Source: Frankiales bacterium (GTDB lineage: Bacteria > Actinomycetota > Actinomycetes > Mycobacteriales > SCTD01). Taken from it: a DNA stretch of 43,593 nt. The DNA lies in the NCBI GenBank assembly GCA_025965475.1, contig JAOPWV010000033.1, positions 1-43,593 on the forward strand. The letters are read 5' to 3'. Under the pieces are notes generated by a model, which was given only the letters and a program-made list of their open reading frames with translations, searched no databases and was not told the DNA's origin. Shown piece after piece: positions 31,001 through 38,916 of this stretch (its first letter is position 1; every line of letters starts with the position of its first letter). Position numbers and translations under genes: made by a program.

Positions 31001-31858
31001 CACCAGCACGTCGCCGGGCGCCTCGTGCTCGAGCTCGTCGACCGCGTCGGCGATCGACTGCACCATGTCGTCGTCCGGTGCCGGCGGCCGGTAGCGCACC
31101 TCGACCGGGTACGTGCGGCCCGACACCTCGACGATCGGGGCGCCGGCGAAGTGCCGGGCGAACCGCTCGGGGTCGATGGTGGCGCTGGTGATGATGACCT
31201 TGAGGTCGGGCCGGCGCGGCAGCAGCTGCTTGAGGTAACCGAGCAGGAAGTCGACGTTGAGGCTCCGCTCGTGCGCCTCGTCGATGATCAGGGTGTCGTA
31301 CTGGGTGAGGTTGCGGTCCTGCTGGATCTCGGCGAGCAGGATGCCGTCGGTCATGAGCTTGACGAGCGTGCCGTCCCCCACCTGATCGTGGAAGCGCACC
31401 TTGTAGCCGACCGTGGTGCCGAGTTCGGTGCCGAGCTCCTCAGCGATCCGCTCGGCGACCGTGCGAGCCGCGATCCGGCGGGGCTGGGTGTGCCCGATGA
31501 GCCCGGTGATTCCGCGCCCGAGCTCCAGCAGCATCTTGGGCAGCTGGGTGGTCTTGCCCGACCCCGTCTCACCGGCGACGACGACGACCTGGTTGTCGCG
31601 CATCGCCGCGATCAGGGTGTCCTTCGCCTCGCTGACCGGCAGCTGCGGCGGGTACTCCAGCTTGGGCACCGCTGCCCGGCGCGCGGCGACCCGCGCCTCG
31701 GCGGCGTCGATCTCGGACGTGAGCCGCGCGAGCTGGTCGTCGGCGGGCTGCCGTGCGCCCTCGTGGCCACGGCGCAGCGACGCCAGACGACGTTCGATGC
31801 GCTTGCGGTCCCGCAGCATCACGCCGTCGAGGCGCTCGGTCAGCTGCTGCGTCTCCAT
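28058..31858 (-). CDS. hrpA: ATP-dependent RNA helicase HrpA
   Basis: A 1266-residue DEAH-box helicase, the usual HrpA length. Motifs in order: Walker A GETGSGKTTQLPK (about residue 97), IIDEAHERSL (DEAH, about 192), ITSATIDPE (motif III, about 226), TNVAETSLTVPGIRYVVD (motif V), and QRAGRCGRVADG (motif VI). The long C-terminal half, with HrpA-type helical, OB and DUF3418 regions, is intact. ATG 31858 follows GGAGG. HrpA unwinds RNA and rescues stalled or collided ribosomes in other bacteria. No partner gene is adjacent. Confidence 0.95.
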   Translation of the reverse strand: METQQLTERLDGVMLRDRKRIERRLASLRRGHEGARQPADDQLARLTSEIDAAEARVAARRAAVPKLEYPPQLPVSEAKDTLIAAMRDNQVVVVAGETGSGKTTQLPKMLLELGRGITGLIGHTQPRRIAARTVAERIAEELGTELGTTVGYKVRFHDQVGDGTLVKLMTDGILLAEIQQDRNLTQYDTLIIDEAHERSLNVDFLLGYLKQLLPRRPDLKVIITSATIDPERFARHFAGAPIVEVSGRTYPVEVRYRPPAPDDDMVQSIADAVDELEHEAPGDVLVFLSGEREIRDTAEVLKGRVGERTEVLPLYGRLSIAEQHKVFTPHQGRRVVLATNVAETSLTVPGIRYVVDPGTARISRYSSRTKVQRLPIEPISQASARQRAGRCGRVADGICIRLYAEEDFENRPEYTDPEILRTNLASVILQMTAIGLGDVAAFPFLDPPDRRNVKDGLDLLHELGALDDARHMTPLGRKLATLPIDPRLARMVVEADRQGSLREVLVIAAAMSIQDPRERPTDKQQAADEMHARFTDPTSDFLTYLNLWHYVQEQQKALSSSAFRRLCRSEYLNWLRIREWQDLHSQLRRVARGLDLTLNSAAAAPDLVHQSLLAGLLSHIGLREPEKRQYLGARGARFAVVPSSALYKKQPQWVVAGELVETNRMWGRVVARISPEWAEKLAGHLVLRSYSEPHWEKKQGAVMAYERVTLYGVPLVSRRKVNYARIDPELSRDLFLRHALVEGDWETQHGFFFDNRQLLDDVEELEHRARRRDIVVDDQTLYDFYDARIPADVVSGAHFDAWWKKARHETPDLLTFSMAMLVQDTAAIDPGDYPDVWRQGELRLPLTYQFEPGADADGVTVHIPVELLGSVSSYGFDWQVPGLRQDLFVALIKSLPKPLRVRLVPAPDTAREVLSRLEAREEPLLDALERELLRLRGVDVRRDDWQLDRVPDHLRMTYRVEGTDGRTLAESKDLAALRTQLAPTMQRVLSTAAGDVERSGLTAWADVPRSVPAGPGVTGYPALVDEGATVGLRVLPNPQEQATAMRAGVRRLLLLGIPSPAKAVAGLLTNAQKLALSANPHGSVAAMLDDAVTAAVDSLMGPDLPWDAEAFAQLREHVRAEVVDRTREVIRQVEKVLVLWQALQPQVAGISAAQVDMRAQLGRLVFPGFATQVGADRLPDLVRYLTAIEMRLSRLPADADRDRVKMQTVAAVEEELSTLGPRLNGAGAEIRWMVEELRVSLFAQGMRTKYPVSEKRIYKAIDALLG

Positions 31859-32003
31859 GTGACCTCCAGTTTAGGCGCCGCGCGACGCCGTACACGCCGC
31901 ATCGCCGGGCGTCCGACCGTGCCGCGCGTGTGGGTCGGCGGCCGCCGGACAGACCCGACGCACCGCCGGGCAGGCGTACTGCCGGGCCACCGGGGAGGTT
32001 CCG

Positions 32004-34148
32004 ATGGGCGAGGGCTGGACGTTCGCCGGGGAGCCGGTCGCCACGCCGGCCGAAGGCGTGACCCTCATCGAGGGCTCGAGTTTCCTCCTGAGCACGCAGA
32101 CCGGCGACGTCCTGCCGTCCCTGCCGCAGGGGCTGTTCGTCCGGGACACCCGCCTCCTGTCGACGTGGCAGCTCCGGCTCGACGGCCGGCCGCTCGAGCC
32201 GCTCGGGGTCCTGCCGGACACCGCGTTCCGGGACACCGTGCTCAGCCGCGTCCCGGCACTCACCGGTCCCGGCGACCCGGGTGTCCTCGTCGAGCGCGTC
32301 CGGCAGGTCAGCGGCGGGTTGCGTGAGGAGCTCCGCCTCCACAACCCCGGGCCGCGGAGCCGTCGGCTGACGCTGGAGCTGTTCGTGGACGCCGACCTGG
32401 CGGACATCTTCGAGGTCAAGGAGTCGCGGGTCCGGCCCCGGCCGCCGCGGGCGGTCCGGACGGTGGGGAACGGGCTCATCCTCGGCGGCGACGAGCGCGG
32501 TGTGCACATCGTGGTCGAGGGCGCCGAGCTGGTCAGCGAGGCGCGGGGCGGTGCCCCGATCAGTGCCGATTCCGCCCCGGCGCGGCTGCGCTGGTCGATC
32601 GACCTCGCAGCCCGTGCGGACTGGTCCGCGGTCCTCGGCGTGTTCCCCAGCGACGGGGGGCTGCCGGCCGCGATCCCGGAGCCGGATGTGGCGCACGGCC
32701 GCCTGCGGGACTGGGAGGCCGCGGTCCCCGTCCTGGACACCATGGACGAGCGGCTGCGCGAGGTGCTGGAGAGCACCCGGCGGGATCTCGGGGCACTCCG
32801 CATCCACGACCCGGAGCACCCCGACGAGGTCGCCGTCGCGGCCGGGGCGCCGTGGTTCATGGCGCTGTTCGGCCGCGACAGCCTCCTGTCGTCGTACATG
32901 GCACTGGCCGTCGACCCACGACTCGCGTCCGGCACGCTGCGGACTCTGGCCCGCCGACAGGGCCGCAAGGAGGACCCGCGCACCGAGGAACAACCCGGCC
33001 GGATCCTGCACGAGACCCGGTTCGGCAGCGACGCGGATCTGGTCCTCGGTGGCGGCGGCGTCTACTACGGCAGCGTCGACGCGACCCCGCTGTTCGTCAT
33101 GGTGCTGGGCGAACTGCGCCGCTGGGGCCTCGGCGACCAGGCCCTGCGCGATCTGCTGCCGCACGCCGACCGGGCCCTCGAGTGGTGCGGGCGCTACGCG
33201 CGACGCGACGGGTTCCTGACCTATGACCGGCTCTCCCCCAGCGGGCTCCTGCACCAGGGCTGGAAGGACTCGGTCGACGGCATCACGTTCGCCTCGGGCG
33301 GCGTCGCCATGCCGCCGATCGCGCTCGCCGAGGTGCAGGGCTACTGGTACGCCGCGCTGCAGGCCCGCGCGCAGCTGTCCTGGTCGCTGGGCGAGGACGG
33401 CAGCGCGTGGAGCAGCCAGGCCGCCGCGCTCCGCGACCGCTTCGACGAGCAGTTCTGGCTCCCCGACCGTGGCTGGTACGCGACGGCGCTGCAGGGGGGC
33501 CGGGAGCCCGTGGACGCCCTCGCCTCGAATCCGGGGCACTGCCTGTGGACCGGGATCGCCCGTCCGGACCGGGCCGAGGAGTACGCCAGGCACCTGCTGT
33601 CGCCGCAGATGTTCACCGGCTGGGGGGTGCGCACCCTGTCCTCGCAGATGGGTGCGTACGACCCGATGAGCTACCACAACGGCGCGGTCTGGCCGCACGA
33701 CTCGGCACTGTGCGCAGCCGGCCTCATGCGCTACGGCTTTGTGGAGGAGTCCCGCGCGGTGTGCATGGCGCTGCTCGAGGCGGCCGTCGACTTCGGCGGC
33801 CGGCTTCCCGAGCTGTACTGCGGTTTCGACCGCATGCAGTACGGAAGACCCGTGTCGTATCCGACCTCGTGTTCCCCTCAGGCATGGGCGTCGGCGGCAC
33901 CGGCCCTGGTGCTGCGGACGCTTCTGCGCTTCGACCCGGACATCCCCGCCGGCCGCTGCTGGATCGCACCCGTGCTCCCGGAGCAGTGGCAGTCGCTCGT
34001 CCTCACGCAGGTTCCCGTGGGCGGGTGCCGCGTCACCCTCCGCGTCACCGGTGAGGACGTGTCCATCGAAGGGCTGCCGGACGACATCCGGATCGAGCAC
34101 GAACCGCGACCCCTGGACCTGACACCGGTGGCGCGGCCGGGGACCTGA
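32004..34148 (+). CDS. Glycogen-debranching-type protein (GDE_N-bis + alpha/alpha barrel GH)
   Basis: A 714-residue protein. The N-terminal domain (about 1-220) matches the glycogen-debranching N-terminal family: VTLIEGSSFLLSTQTGDVLP and GLFVRDTRLLSTWQLRLDG. The C-terminal (alpha/alpha)6 barrel carries GAPWFMALFGRDSLLSSYM, LGGGGVYYGSVDATPLFV and GAVWPHDSALCAAGLMRYG, as in amylo-alpha-1,6-glucosidase-like hydrolases. It likely acts in glycogen, trehalose or related glucan turnover in the cytoplasm; no signal peptide is seen. GGGAGG precedes the ATG. It is coupled by a 1-nt overlap to a GT4 gene. Confidence 0.88.
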   Translation: MGEGWTFAGEPVATPAEGVTLIEGSSFLLSTQTGDVLPSLPQGLFVRDTRLLSTWQLRLDGRPLEPLGVLPDTAFRDTVLSRVPALTGPGDPGVLVERVRQVSGGLREELRLHNPGPRSRRLTLELFVDADLADIFEVKESRVRPRPPRAVRTVGNGLILGGDERGVHIVVEGAELVSEARGGAPISADSAPARLRWSIDLAARADWSAVLGVFPSDGGLPAAIPEPDVAHGRLRDWEAAVPVLDTMDERLREVLESTRRDLGALRIHDPEHPDEVAVAAGAPWFMALFGRDSLLSSYMALAVDPRLASGTLRTLARRQGRKEDPRTEEQPGRILHETRFGSDADLVLGGGGVYYGSVDATPLFVMVLGELRRWGLGDQALRDLLPHADRALEWCGRYARRDGFLTYDRLSPSGLLHQGWKDSVDGITFASGGVAMPPIALAEVQGYWYAALQARAQLSWSLGEDGSAWSSQAAALRDRFDEQFWLPDRGWYATALQGGREPVDALASNPGHCLWTGIARPDRAEEYARHLLSPQMFTGWGVRTLSSQMGAYDPMSYHNGAVWPHDSALCAAGLMRYGFVEESRAVCMALLEAAVDFGGRLPELYCGFDRMQYGRPVSYPTSCSPQAWASAAPALVLRTLLRFDPDIPAGRCWIAPVLPEQWQSLVLTQVPVGGCRVTLRVTGEDVSIEGLPDDIRIEHEPRPLDLTPVARPGT

Positions 34149-35167
34149 TGCGCATCGCGATGGTGGCCACTCCGTGGTACGCCATCCCCCCGCGGGCCTA
34201 TGGCGGCATCGAGCTGGTCGTCGCGCTGCTCGTCGACGGCCTCGTCTCGCGCGGGCACGACGTCGTGCTGGTGGCCACCGGGCCGCCCGGCACGACAGCG
34301 CTGACCCATCTTGCGTCGTACGACGCACCCCAGAGCAGCCGGGTCGGGCAGGCCCTGCCCGAACTGCTGCACGCTGCGTTCGCGGCCCGGATCCTCGGCG
34401 AGCTCGACGTGGACCTGGTGCACGACCACTCCCTGGCCGGCCCGCTGGCGGCGGCCGGCCGGCGGGTGCCGACCGTCGTGACCGTGCACAACGACGTGAC
34501 CGGCGAACCGGGCGCGATCCTGCGCAACCTCGGTCCGGCCGTGCACGTCGTGGCGATCAGCGCGGCCCAGCAGCGGCTGGCCCCGGAGCTGGCATGGGTC
34601 GCCACGGTGCCGAACGCGCTGGACGCCGCGAGCTACCCGTTCGAGGAGATGAAGGAGGAATGGGTCCTGTTCCTCGGGCGGATGAGCCCGGGCAAGGCGC
34701 CGCACGTCGCCATCGACGTGGCGCGGGCGGCCGGCCGGGCGATCGTGGTCGCCGGCAAGTGCGTGGAGAGCGACGAGCTCGCGTACTTCGAGGCCGAGGT
34801 GCGGCCGCGGCTGGGTCCCGACGTCGAGTGGGTGGGCGAGGTCGACAGCGTGCGCAAGCGCCAGCTCCTGGCGAGCGCCTCCTGCCTGGTCTTCCCGGCC
34901 GCCTGGGAGGAACCGTTCGGCATGGTGCTGCTGGAGGCGATGGCCTGCGGCACACCGGTCGTCGGCCTGCGCAGGGGCGCGGTGCCGGAGATCGTCCTGG
35001 ACGGCATCACCGGCTACGTGCGCGACGAGATCGCCGAGCTGCCGGCGGCTGTGGCGGCGGTGGGTCAGCTGGACCCGAAGGCGTGCCGGCGCCGCGTGGA
35101 GGTGCGGTACTGCCCCGCCGTGATGGTGGAGGGCTACGAGCAGGTCTACCGGACGGTCCTGTCCTGA
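34148..35167 (+). CDS. Glycosyltransferase family 4
   Basis: A 339-residue GT-B glycosyltransferase. The N-terminus MRIAMVATPWYAIPPRAYGGIE has the family-4 glycine-rich acceptor loop, and the donor site is EEPFGMVLLEAMACGTPVVG, an E-x7-E motif. The linker GRMSPGKAPHVAIDVARAAG fits. It uses a nucleotide sugar to extend a glycan. Translation is coupled to the debranching-type hydrolase, so the two probably work on one glucan or glycoconjugate. The acceptor is unknown. Confidence 0.9.
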   Translation: MRIAMVATPWYAIPPRAYGGIELVVALLVDGLVSRGHDVVLVATGPPGTTALTHLASYDAPQSSRVGQALPELLHAAFAARILGELDVDLVHDHSLAGPLAAAGRRVPTVVTVHNDVTGEPGAILRNLGPAVHVVAISAAQQRLAPELAWVATVPNALDAASYPFEEMKEEWVLFLGRMSPGKAPHVAIDVARAAGRAIVVAGKCVESDELAYFEAEVRPRLGPDVEWVGEVDSVRKRQLLASASCLVFPAAWEEPFGMVLLEAMACGTPVVGLRRGAVPEIVLDGITGYVRDEIAELPAAVAAVGQLDPKACRRRVEVRYCPAVMVEGYEQVYRTVLS

Positions 35168-35188
35168 AAGGTCATCGGGCCTGACGGC

Positions 35189-36124
35189 TCATCGGGTCCA
35201 GGGTGGTGCGGGCGCCGGCACCCGCGCGAGGCCGGTCGCCACCGCGCCGAACCGCGAGCGGTCGTCCGCCGCCCACTGGCGCTGCGCCTCGGCGACCTCC
35301 TCGCGGGAGCGCCCGACGAAGTTCCACCACATCAGCAGCGGCTCCTCGAACGGCGTCCCGCCGAGCAGCAGGACCCGGGTCGTCGGCTCGGCCGTGGCCA
35401 GCACAACCTCGTCACGGCCGATGCCCAGGTACACCGTCTGACCGGGCACGGCCAGCCGGTCGTCGAGCACCAGGACGCCGTCCAGGACCACCAGTGCGTG
35501 CTCCTGCGAGGGCTCCAGCGGCAGCACCGTCGTACCCGCCCGGAGCAGGACCTCCGCCCCGACATGGTCGGTGTCCCGGCGCGCCGGCGAGAGGGTGCCC
35601 GCCACCTCCCCCACCAGGACGGTGACCAGCGCGGCCGGCAGCTCCAGCTGCGGGAGTTCGGCGTGGTGCTCGAACGCGGCCGCGCCCGCGCGGGTCGCAT
35701 CGGGCTGGGCGACCCACAGCTGCACGCCGTGCAGCAGCCCGCGGTAGTGCCCGGTCGGCTCCTCCGCGTGCACGACGCCGTTCCCCGCCGTCATCAGGTT
35801 GAGCTGACCGGGCCGGATCACCTGCTCGGAGCCCAGGCTGTCGCGGTGCAGCACCTGCCCGTCCGTCAGGTAGGTCACCGTCTGCAGCCCGGTGTGCGGG
35901 TGCGGCCCGATGTCGATCCCGCCGTCCACGTCGACCGTCGCCGGTCCGAACTGGTCCACGAAGCACCAGGCCCCAACGGTGCGCCGACGGCGGCGCGGGA
36001 GCGCCCGCTGCACGAGCATCGAGCCCACGCTCGCCTCACGGGCGTCCAGCACCTCCACCACCGGCGGCTCCGGGGCGGCCGCGCCGGGACCAGGTGCGTC
36101 GACAGGACTGACCGGGCCACTCAT
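35189..36124 (-). CDS. Pirin family protein
   Basis: A 311-residue bicupin. The metal ligands typical of pirins are present: the two histidines in DIGPHPHTGLQTVTYL, and the histidine and glutamate in GNGVVHAEEPTG. The N-terminus MSGPVSPVDAPGP is Pro-rich, as often seen. ATG 36124 was chosen; the track start at 36496 would cover a direct repeat and part of the divergent NUDIX gene. Pirins are iron proteins with quercetinase activity or regulatory roles; the reaction here is unknown. Confidence 0.9.
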   Translation of the reverse strand: MSGPVSPVDAPGPGAAAPEPPVVEVLDAREASVGSMLVQRALPRRRRRTVGAWCFVDQFGPATVDVDGGIDIGPHPHTGLQTVTYLTDGQVLHRDSLGSEQVIRPGQLNLMTAGNGVVHAEEPTGHYRGLLHGVQLWVAQPDATRAGAAAFEHHAELPQLELPAALVTVLVGEVAGTLSPARRDTDHVGAEVLLRAGTTVLPLEPSQEHALVVLDGVLVLDDRLAVPGQTVYLGIGRDEVVLATAEPTTRVLLLGGTPFEEPLLMWWNFVGRSREEVAEAQRQWAADDRSRFGAVATGLARVPAPAPPWTR

Positions 36125-36135
36125 GGACCCATTCT

Positions 36136-36183
36136 GGGCCACCTGGCGCTGCCCGCTTCTGGGGCCACCTGGCGCTGCCCGCT
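36136..36183. repeat. Two direct copies of a 22-bp sequence upstream of the pirin gene
   Basis: GGGCCACCTGGCGCTGCCCG plus CT occurs at 36136-36157 and again at 36162-36183. The copies are identical, with a 26-bp period. The array begins 11 nt upstream of the pirin ATG in the divergent pirin-NUDIX gap. It is either a regulatory direct repeat or a recent duplication. Apart from this array the 152-bp gap holds only a weak -10-like GATACT before the NUDIX start. Confidence 0.85.
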
Positions 36184-36276
36184 CCAGGAGCTCCGGCATC
36201 CAGTTCCCCGGCTGCTTCGGCCACGGCTCGCCGAGCACCCGGAGGTGGATGCGTCTGATCGGCGGATACTGGCCGG

Positions 36277-36726
36277 GTGCCCCCTCAGAGCGCAGGACTC
36301 CTGGTGTGGCGGCGCTCCCCCGACCTGCAGGTGCTGCTGGCCCATCCCGGCGGGCCGTTCTACGCGCGCAAGGACGACGGCGTGTGGACGCTGCCCAAGG
36401 GCGAGGTCGACGAGGGCGAGGACCTGTTGACCGCCGCCTACCGGGAGTTCCAGGAGGAGCTGGGTCTCCCGGCGCCGGCGGGCGAGCCGGTTCCACTCGG
36501 CCAGGTCCGACAGAGGAGCGGCAAGATCGTCACGGCCTGGGCCATGGAGGGCGACGTCGACGTCGACGCGGTGGTGCCCGGGCTGTTCGAGATGCCCTGG
36601 CGCGGGCGGCTGCAGAGCTTCCCGGAGATCGACCGGGCGGCGTGGTTCGGCCTGCCGGCCGCGCGGGAGAAGCTGCTCACGGCGCAGCACCCGTTCCTCG
36701 ACCGGCTCAGCGAGCTGCCGGGCTGA
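36277..36726 (+). CDS. NUDIX hydrolase
   Basis: A 149-residue protein with a complete Nudix box, GEVDEGEDLLTAAYREFQEELGL, which provides the magnesium-binding REFQEE glutamates. The start MPPQSAGLLVWRRSPDLQVLLAHP is the diadenosine-tetraphosphatase-like variant, and WTLPKGEVDE precedes the box. It probably cleaves a nucleoside diphosphate linked to another group. The start is GTG with no Shine-Dalgarno sequence. The last 20 nt overlap the end of a methyltransferase on the opposite strand. Confidence 0.9.
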   Translation: MPPQSAGLLVWRRSPDLQVLLAHPGGPFYARKDDGVWTLPKGEVDEGEDLLTAAYREFQEELGLPAPAGEPVPLGQVRQRSGKIVTAWAMEGDVDVDAVVPGLFEMPWRGRLQSFPEIDRAAWFGLPAAREKLLTAQHPFLDRLSELPG

Positions 36727-37330
36727 ACACCCGCACCCGCTTGACCTGCACGCCCTCCAACGACCGGGTCGTCGGGATCTCGTACGACGCGAGCGTGACC
36801 AGCCCGCCCTGCGGCAGGTACGACCGGCCGGGATCCCCGAGCAGCACCCGCGCCTCGGTGCGGGCCAGCCAGCTCAGCATCCGCCGCGCCATCTCCTGCT
36901 CGTAGCAGACATCCCCGACCAGGACGACGTCGACGGCGGGCGGCTCAGCCATTAGCAGGTCGTCGGCCACGAACCGCACGGTGGCCCCGTTCAGGCGCGC
37001 GTTCAGCGCGACCGCCGCCGCGCTGTACGGGTCGATGTCGGCGGCGGTCACCTCGGCCGCGCCGGCCGCCACCGCGGCCAGGGCCACCAGCCCGGAGCCG
37101 GTCGCCAGGTCCAGGACGCGCAGCCCGGCGACCTGCTCCGGATGGTCCAGGACGTACCGGGCCACAGCCTGCCCGCCGAGCCAGGCGAAGCCCCAGTACG
37201 GCGGGGGCGTGTCGATGCCGACCGTGCGCCAGAGCACGTCGATGTCATCGGCCAGATGCAGCTGGACCTCGGGCACGAACGCGGGACGCCGTACCTGCGT
37301 GTGCGCCACCACGAACTCCTCGCGGCTCAT
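36707..37330 (-). CDS. Class I SAM-dependent methyltransferase (ETF-beta/protein-lysine type)
   Basis: A 207-residue methyltransferase. Motif I is LDLATGSGLVALAAVAAG followed by the acidic loop AADIDPYSAAAVALNARLNG. Further on are FVADDLLMAEPPAVDVVLVGDVCYE and WARTE-like helices. The pattern with PPPYWGFAWLGGQAVARYVLDHPE is typical of the ETF-beta lysine/nicotinamide N-methyltransferase-like group. The track ORF start at 38353 is wrong; homology starts at MSREEFVV. It is probably leaderless, with TACGGT 7 nt before the ATG. Confidence 0.85.
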   Translation of the reverse strand: MSREEFVVAHTQVRRPAFVPEVQLHLADDIDVLWRTVGIDTPPPYWGFAWLGGQAVARYVLDHPEQVAGLRVLDLATGSGLVALAAVAAGAAEVTAADIDPYSAAAVALNARLNGATVRFVADDLLMAEPPAVDVVLVGDVCYEQEMARRMLSWLARTEARVLLGDPGRSYLPQGGLVTLASYEIPTTRSLEGVQVKRVRVFSPAAR

Positions 37331-37337
37331 GGGGGTC

Positions 37338-37343
37338 ACCGTA
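37338..37343 (-). promoter_or_regulatory. Probable leaderless -10 box of the methyltransferase gene
   Basis: TACGGT on the minus strand with a 7-nt spacer to the ATG at 37330. No Shine-Dalgarno sequence is present. Confidence 0.5.
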
Positions 37344-37367
37344 GGCGGGTCGGGCATCATCACGGAC

Positions 37368-37727
37368 ATGATCACGAAGCTGCTCGTCCGCTGGGCCGTC
37401 CTGGCGGTCGCCGTCGCCGTCGCGGCGGCCATCGTGCCGGGGGTGACCGTCCACGGCGGCGTACTGGCGACGCTCTGGGTCGCCGCGCTCGTCGGCCTGG
37501 TCAACGCGGTCCTGGGCCCGATCCTGCGCCTGCTCTCGCTGCCGTTCACGCTGCTGACCCTGGGGCTGTTCGCCCTGGTCGTGAACGGGCTGCTCGTCGC
37601 GATCACCGCCGGCCTGTCCGACAAGCTCGACGTGGGCGGGTTCCTCAGCGCGATCCTCGCCGCGCTCGTCATCTCGCTCGTGTCCGCCGTGCTCAACCGG
37701 GTGCTCGGCAAGAAGCGCACCGGCTGA
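37368..37727 (+). CDS. Holin-4-like (phage holin family) membrane protein
   Basis: A 119-residue protein with four hydrophobic helices, matching the Phage_holin_4_2 (YvlD-like) family found widely in actinobacterial chromosomes. Key stretches are MITKLLVRWAVLAVAVAVAA, LVNAVLGPILRLLSLPFTLL and FALVVNGLLVAI. The name derives from phage homology; cell-envelope stress functions are also proposed, and no phage genes are nearby. ATG 37368 was chosen; the track start at 36981 overlaps the methyltransferase gene. Confidence 0.83.
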   Translation: MITKLLVRWAVLAVAVAVAAAIVPGVTVHGGVLATLWVAALVGLVNAVLGPILRLLSLPFTLLTLGLFALVVNGLLVAITAGLSDKLDVGGFLSAILAALVISLVSAVLNRVLGKKRTG

Positions 37728-37754
37728 CCGCCGGCGAGCCGCCCGCCGCCGGGG

Positions 37755-37800
37755 CTTGCGGAACTTCCACAGCACCCTGATGCTGTGGAAGTTCCGAAAG
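37755..37800. terminator. Bidirectional hairpin terminator, copy 2 of a repeated element
   Basis: GGAACTTCCACAGCA and TGCTGTGGAAGTTCC form a perfect 15-bp stem around CCCTGA, extended outward by C-G, one mismatch, then three pairs. It lies between convergent genes and matches the hairpin at 1445-1488 base for base except for paired changes. Confidence 0.75.
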
Positions 37801-37848
37801 GGAAGCGCCCGGCGGGGCGGGGCGGGCCGGGCGGCGGGCCGGTCAGTG

Positions 37849-38916
37849 TCAGCCCTCCTCGGTGCGGCCGGGGCGGTAGGTGTAGGCGGCCTCGCGTACG
37901 GCGTCGTCGCTCTCCAGGCCCGCCCCGAGGGCACCGCCGACCAGCGCGAGCGAGCCGGCCAGCCAGGCGACCTGCGCGAAGTCGGCCAACCCCACCGGGT
38001 GCTGCAACGCGGCCGCCAGCAGGCCCGGTACGACCAGGCCGCCCGCGGACACCGCGGCCAGGACGAGCAGGACGCCGTACAGCGACAGGACCCCGAGCAG
38101 GACCGTCGTGGTCGTGGCGACGTTGAACAGCACCACCTGCTGGCGGGCCGCCCGGCCGTGCGCGCGTTCCCACAGCCCGCCGCCGATGACCAGGGTGGCC
38201 GTCGTCACGGCCACGCCGACCAGTCCCACGACGACGAGCCGCACCCAGCCGAGGCGATCGGCGGTCCGCCAGATGTCGCTGTTGAGCAGGGCGAAGACAC
38301 CGACGGCCGCGGCCCCGACCAGCGCCCGGGACAACCGCAGCGCCAGGCGCCACGGCTGATTCGTCCGCACCATGCCGGCGAGCAGCCGGAGGTTGGCGCC
38401 GAGGACCCGACGGGTGAAGCGCACCGTGCCCAGCTCGTGCGCGGCGTCCGTGTCCAGACCCAGAGCCCGCACCCGGCGGTGCAGCCCTCGACGGTCTGGC
38501 GCGGCATCGTCGGGCTCGCCGTCCGCGACCAGCGTCTGGATCAGCTGCAGCACCGCGTCGCGGACCCGCCGGCGTACGCCCACGGCACCGAGCGCAGGGA
38601 CCGACAGGACGGCGACACCGTGCAGAGGGCTCGCGTGCGCCACCACCGGCCGGCCGCGTACGGCGAGCGGCAGGTCGGTGAGCAGCACGCTCAGGTCCCA
38701 GTTCTCGTTCAGCAGCCGGCGGCGCAGCGCGTCGACCAGCTCGCCGTCGTCGGCCGGCGGCACGACCAGCTCCTCGATGAGGACGTCGATGTGCCAGTCC
38801 GCGCCGGGCAGCCGCTCTTCGAGCAGCGCGGTGAGGTCCGCCGCCAGCTCGGCGGTGACCTCCGCGAGCGGACCGGGCGCGACCACGAGGCCGAGCACGA
38901 TCCGCGACTCGCTCAT
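37849..38916 (-). CDS. Conserved actinobacterial membrane protein of unknown function
   Basis: A 355-residue protein. The soluble N-terminal half (about 1-190) begins SRIVLGLVVAPGPLAEVTAEL, and WHIDVLIEELVVPP follows near residue 45. About four hydrophobic helices occupy residues 200-335 (RALVGAAAVGVFALLN, LVVVGLVGVAVTTATLVIGGG, TTTTVLLGVLSLYGVLLV, VAWLAGSLALVGGAL). I do not recognise a characterised family. The start overlaps the stop of the upstream acyl-CoA dehydrogenase (ATGA), so the two form an operon. Confidence 0.78.
   Translation of the reverse strand: MSESRIVLGLVVAPGPLAEVTAELAADLTALLEERLPGADWHIDVLIEELVVPPADDGELVDALRRRLLNENWDLSVLLTDLPLAVRGRPVVAHASPLHGVAVLSVPALGAVGVRRRVRDAVLQLIQTLVADGEPDDAAPDRRGLHRRVRALGLDTDAAHELGTVRFTRRVLGANLRLLAGMVRTNQPWRLALRLSRALVGAAAVGVFALLNSDIWRTADRLGWVRLVVVGLVGVAVTTATLVIGGGLWERAHGRAARQQVVLFNVATTTTVLLGVLSLYGVLLVLAAVSAGGLVVPGLLAAALQHPVGLADFAQVAWLAGSLALVGGALGAGLESDDAVREAAYTYRPGRTEEG

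Noticed and set aside
29000-32326. 1108-residue plus-strand ORF opposite hrpA
   Set aside because: Antisense shadow of the DEAH helicase; it has no recognisable domain and crosses the start of the next real gene.
37368-37727. Prophage remnant based on the holin-4-like gene
   Set aside because: This family is common in bacterial chromosomes, and no other phage gene, integrase or attachment site is seen.
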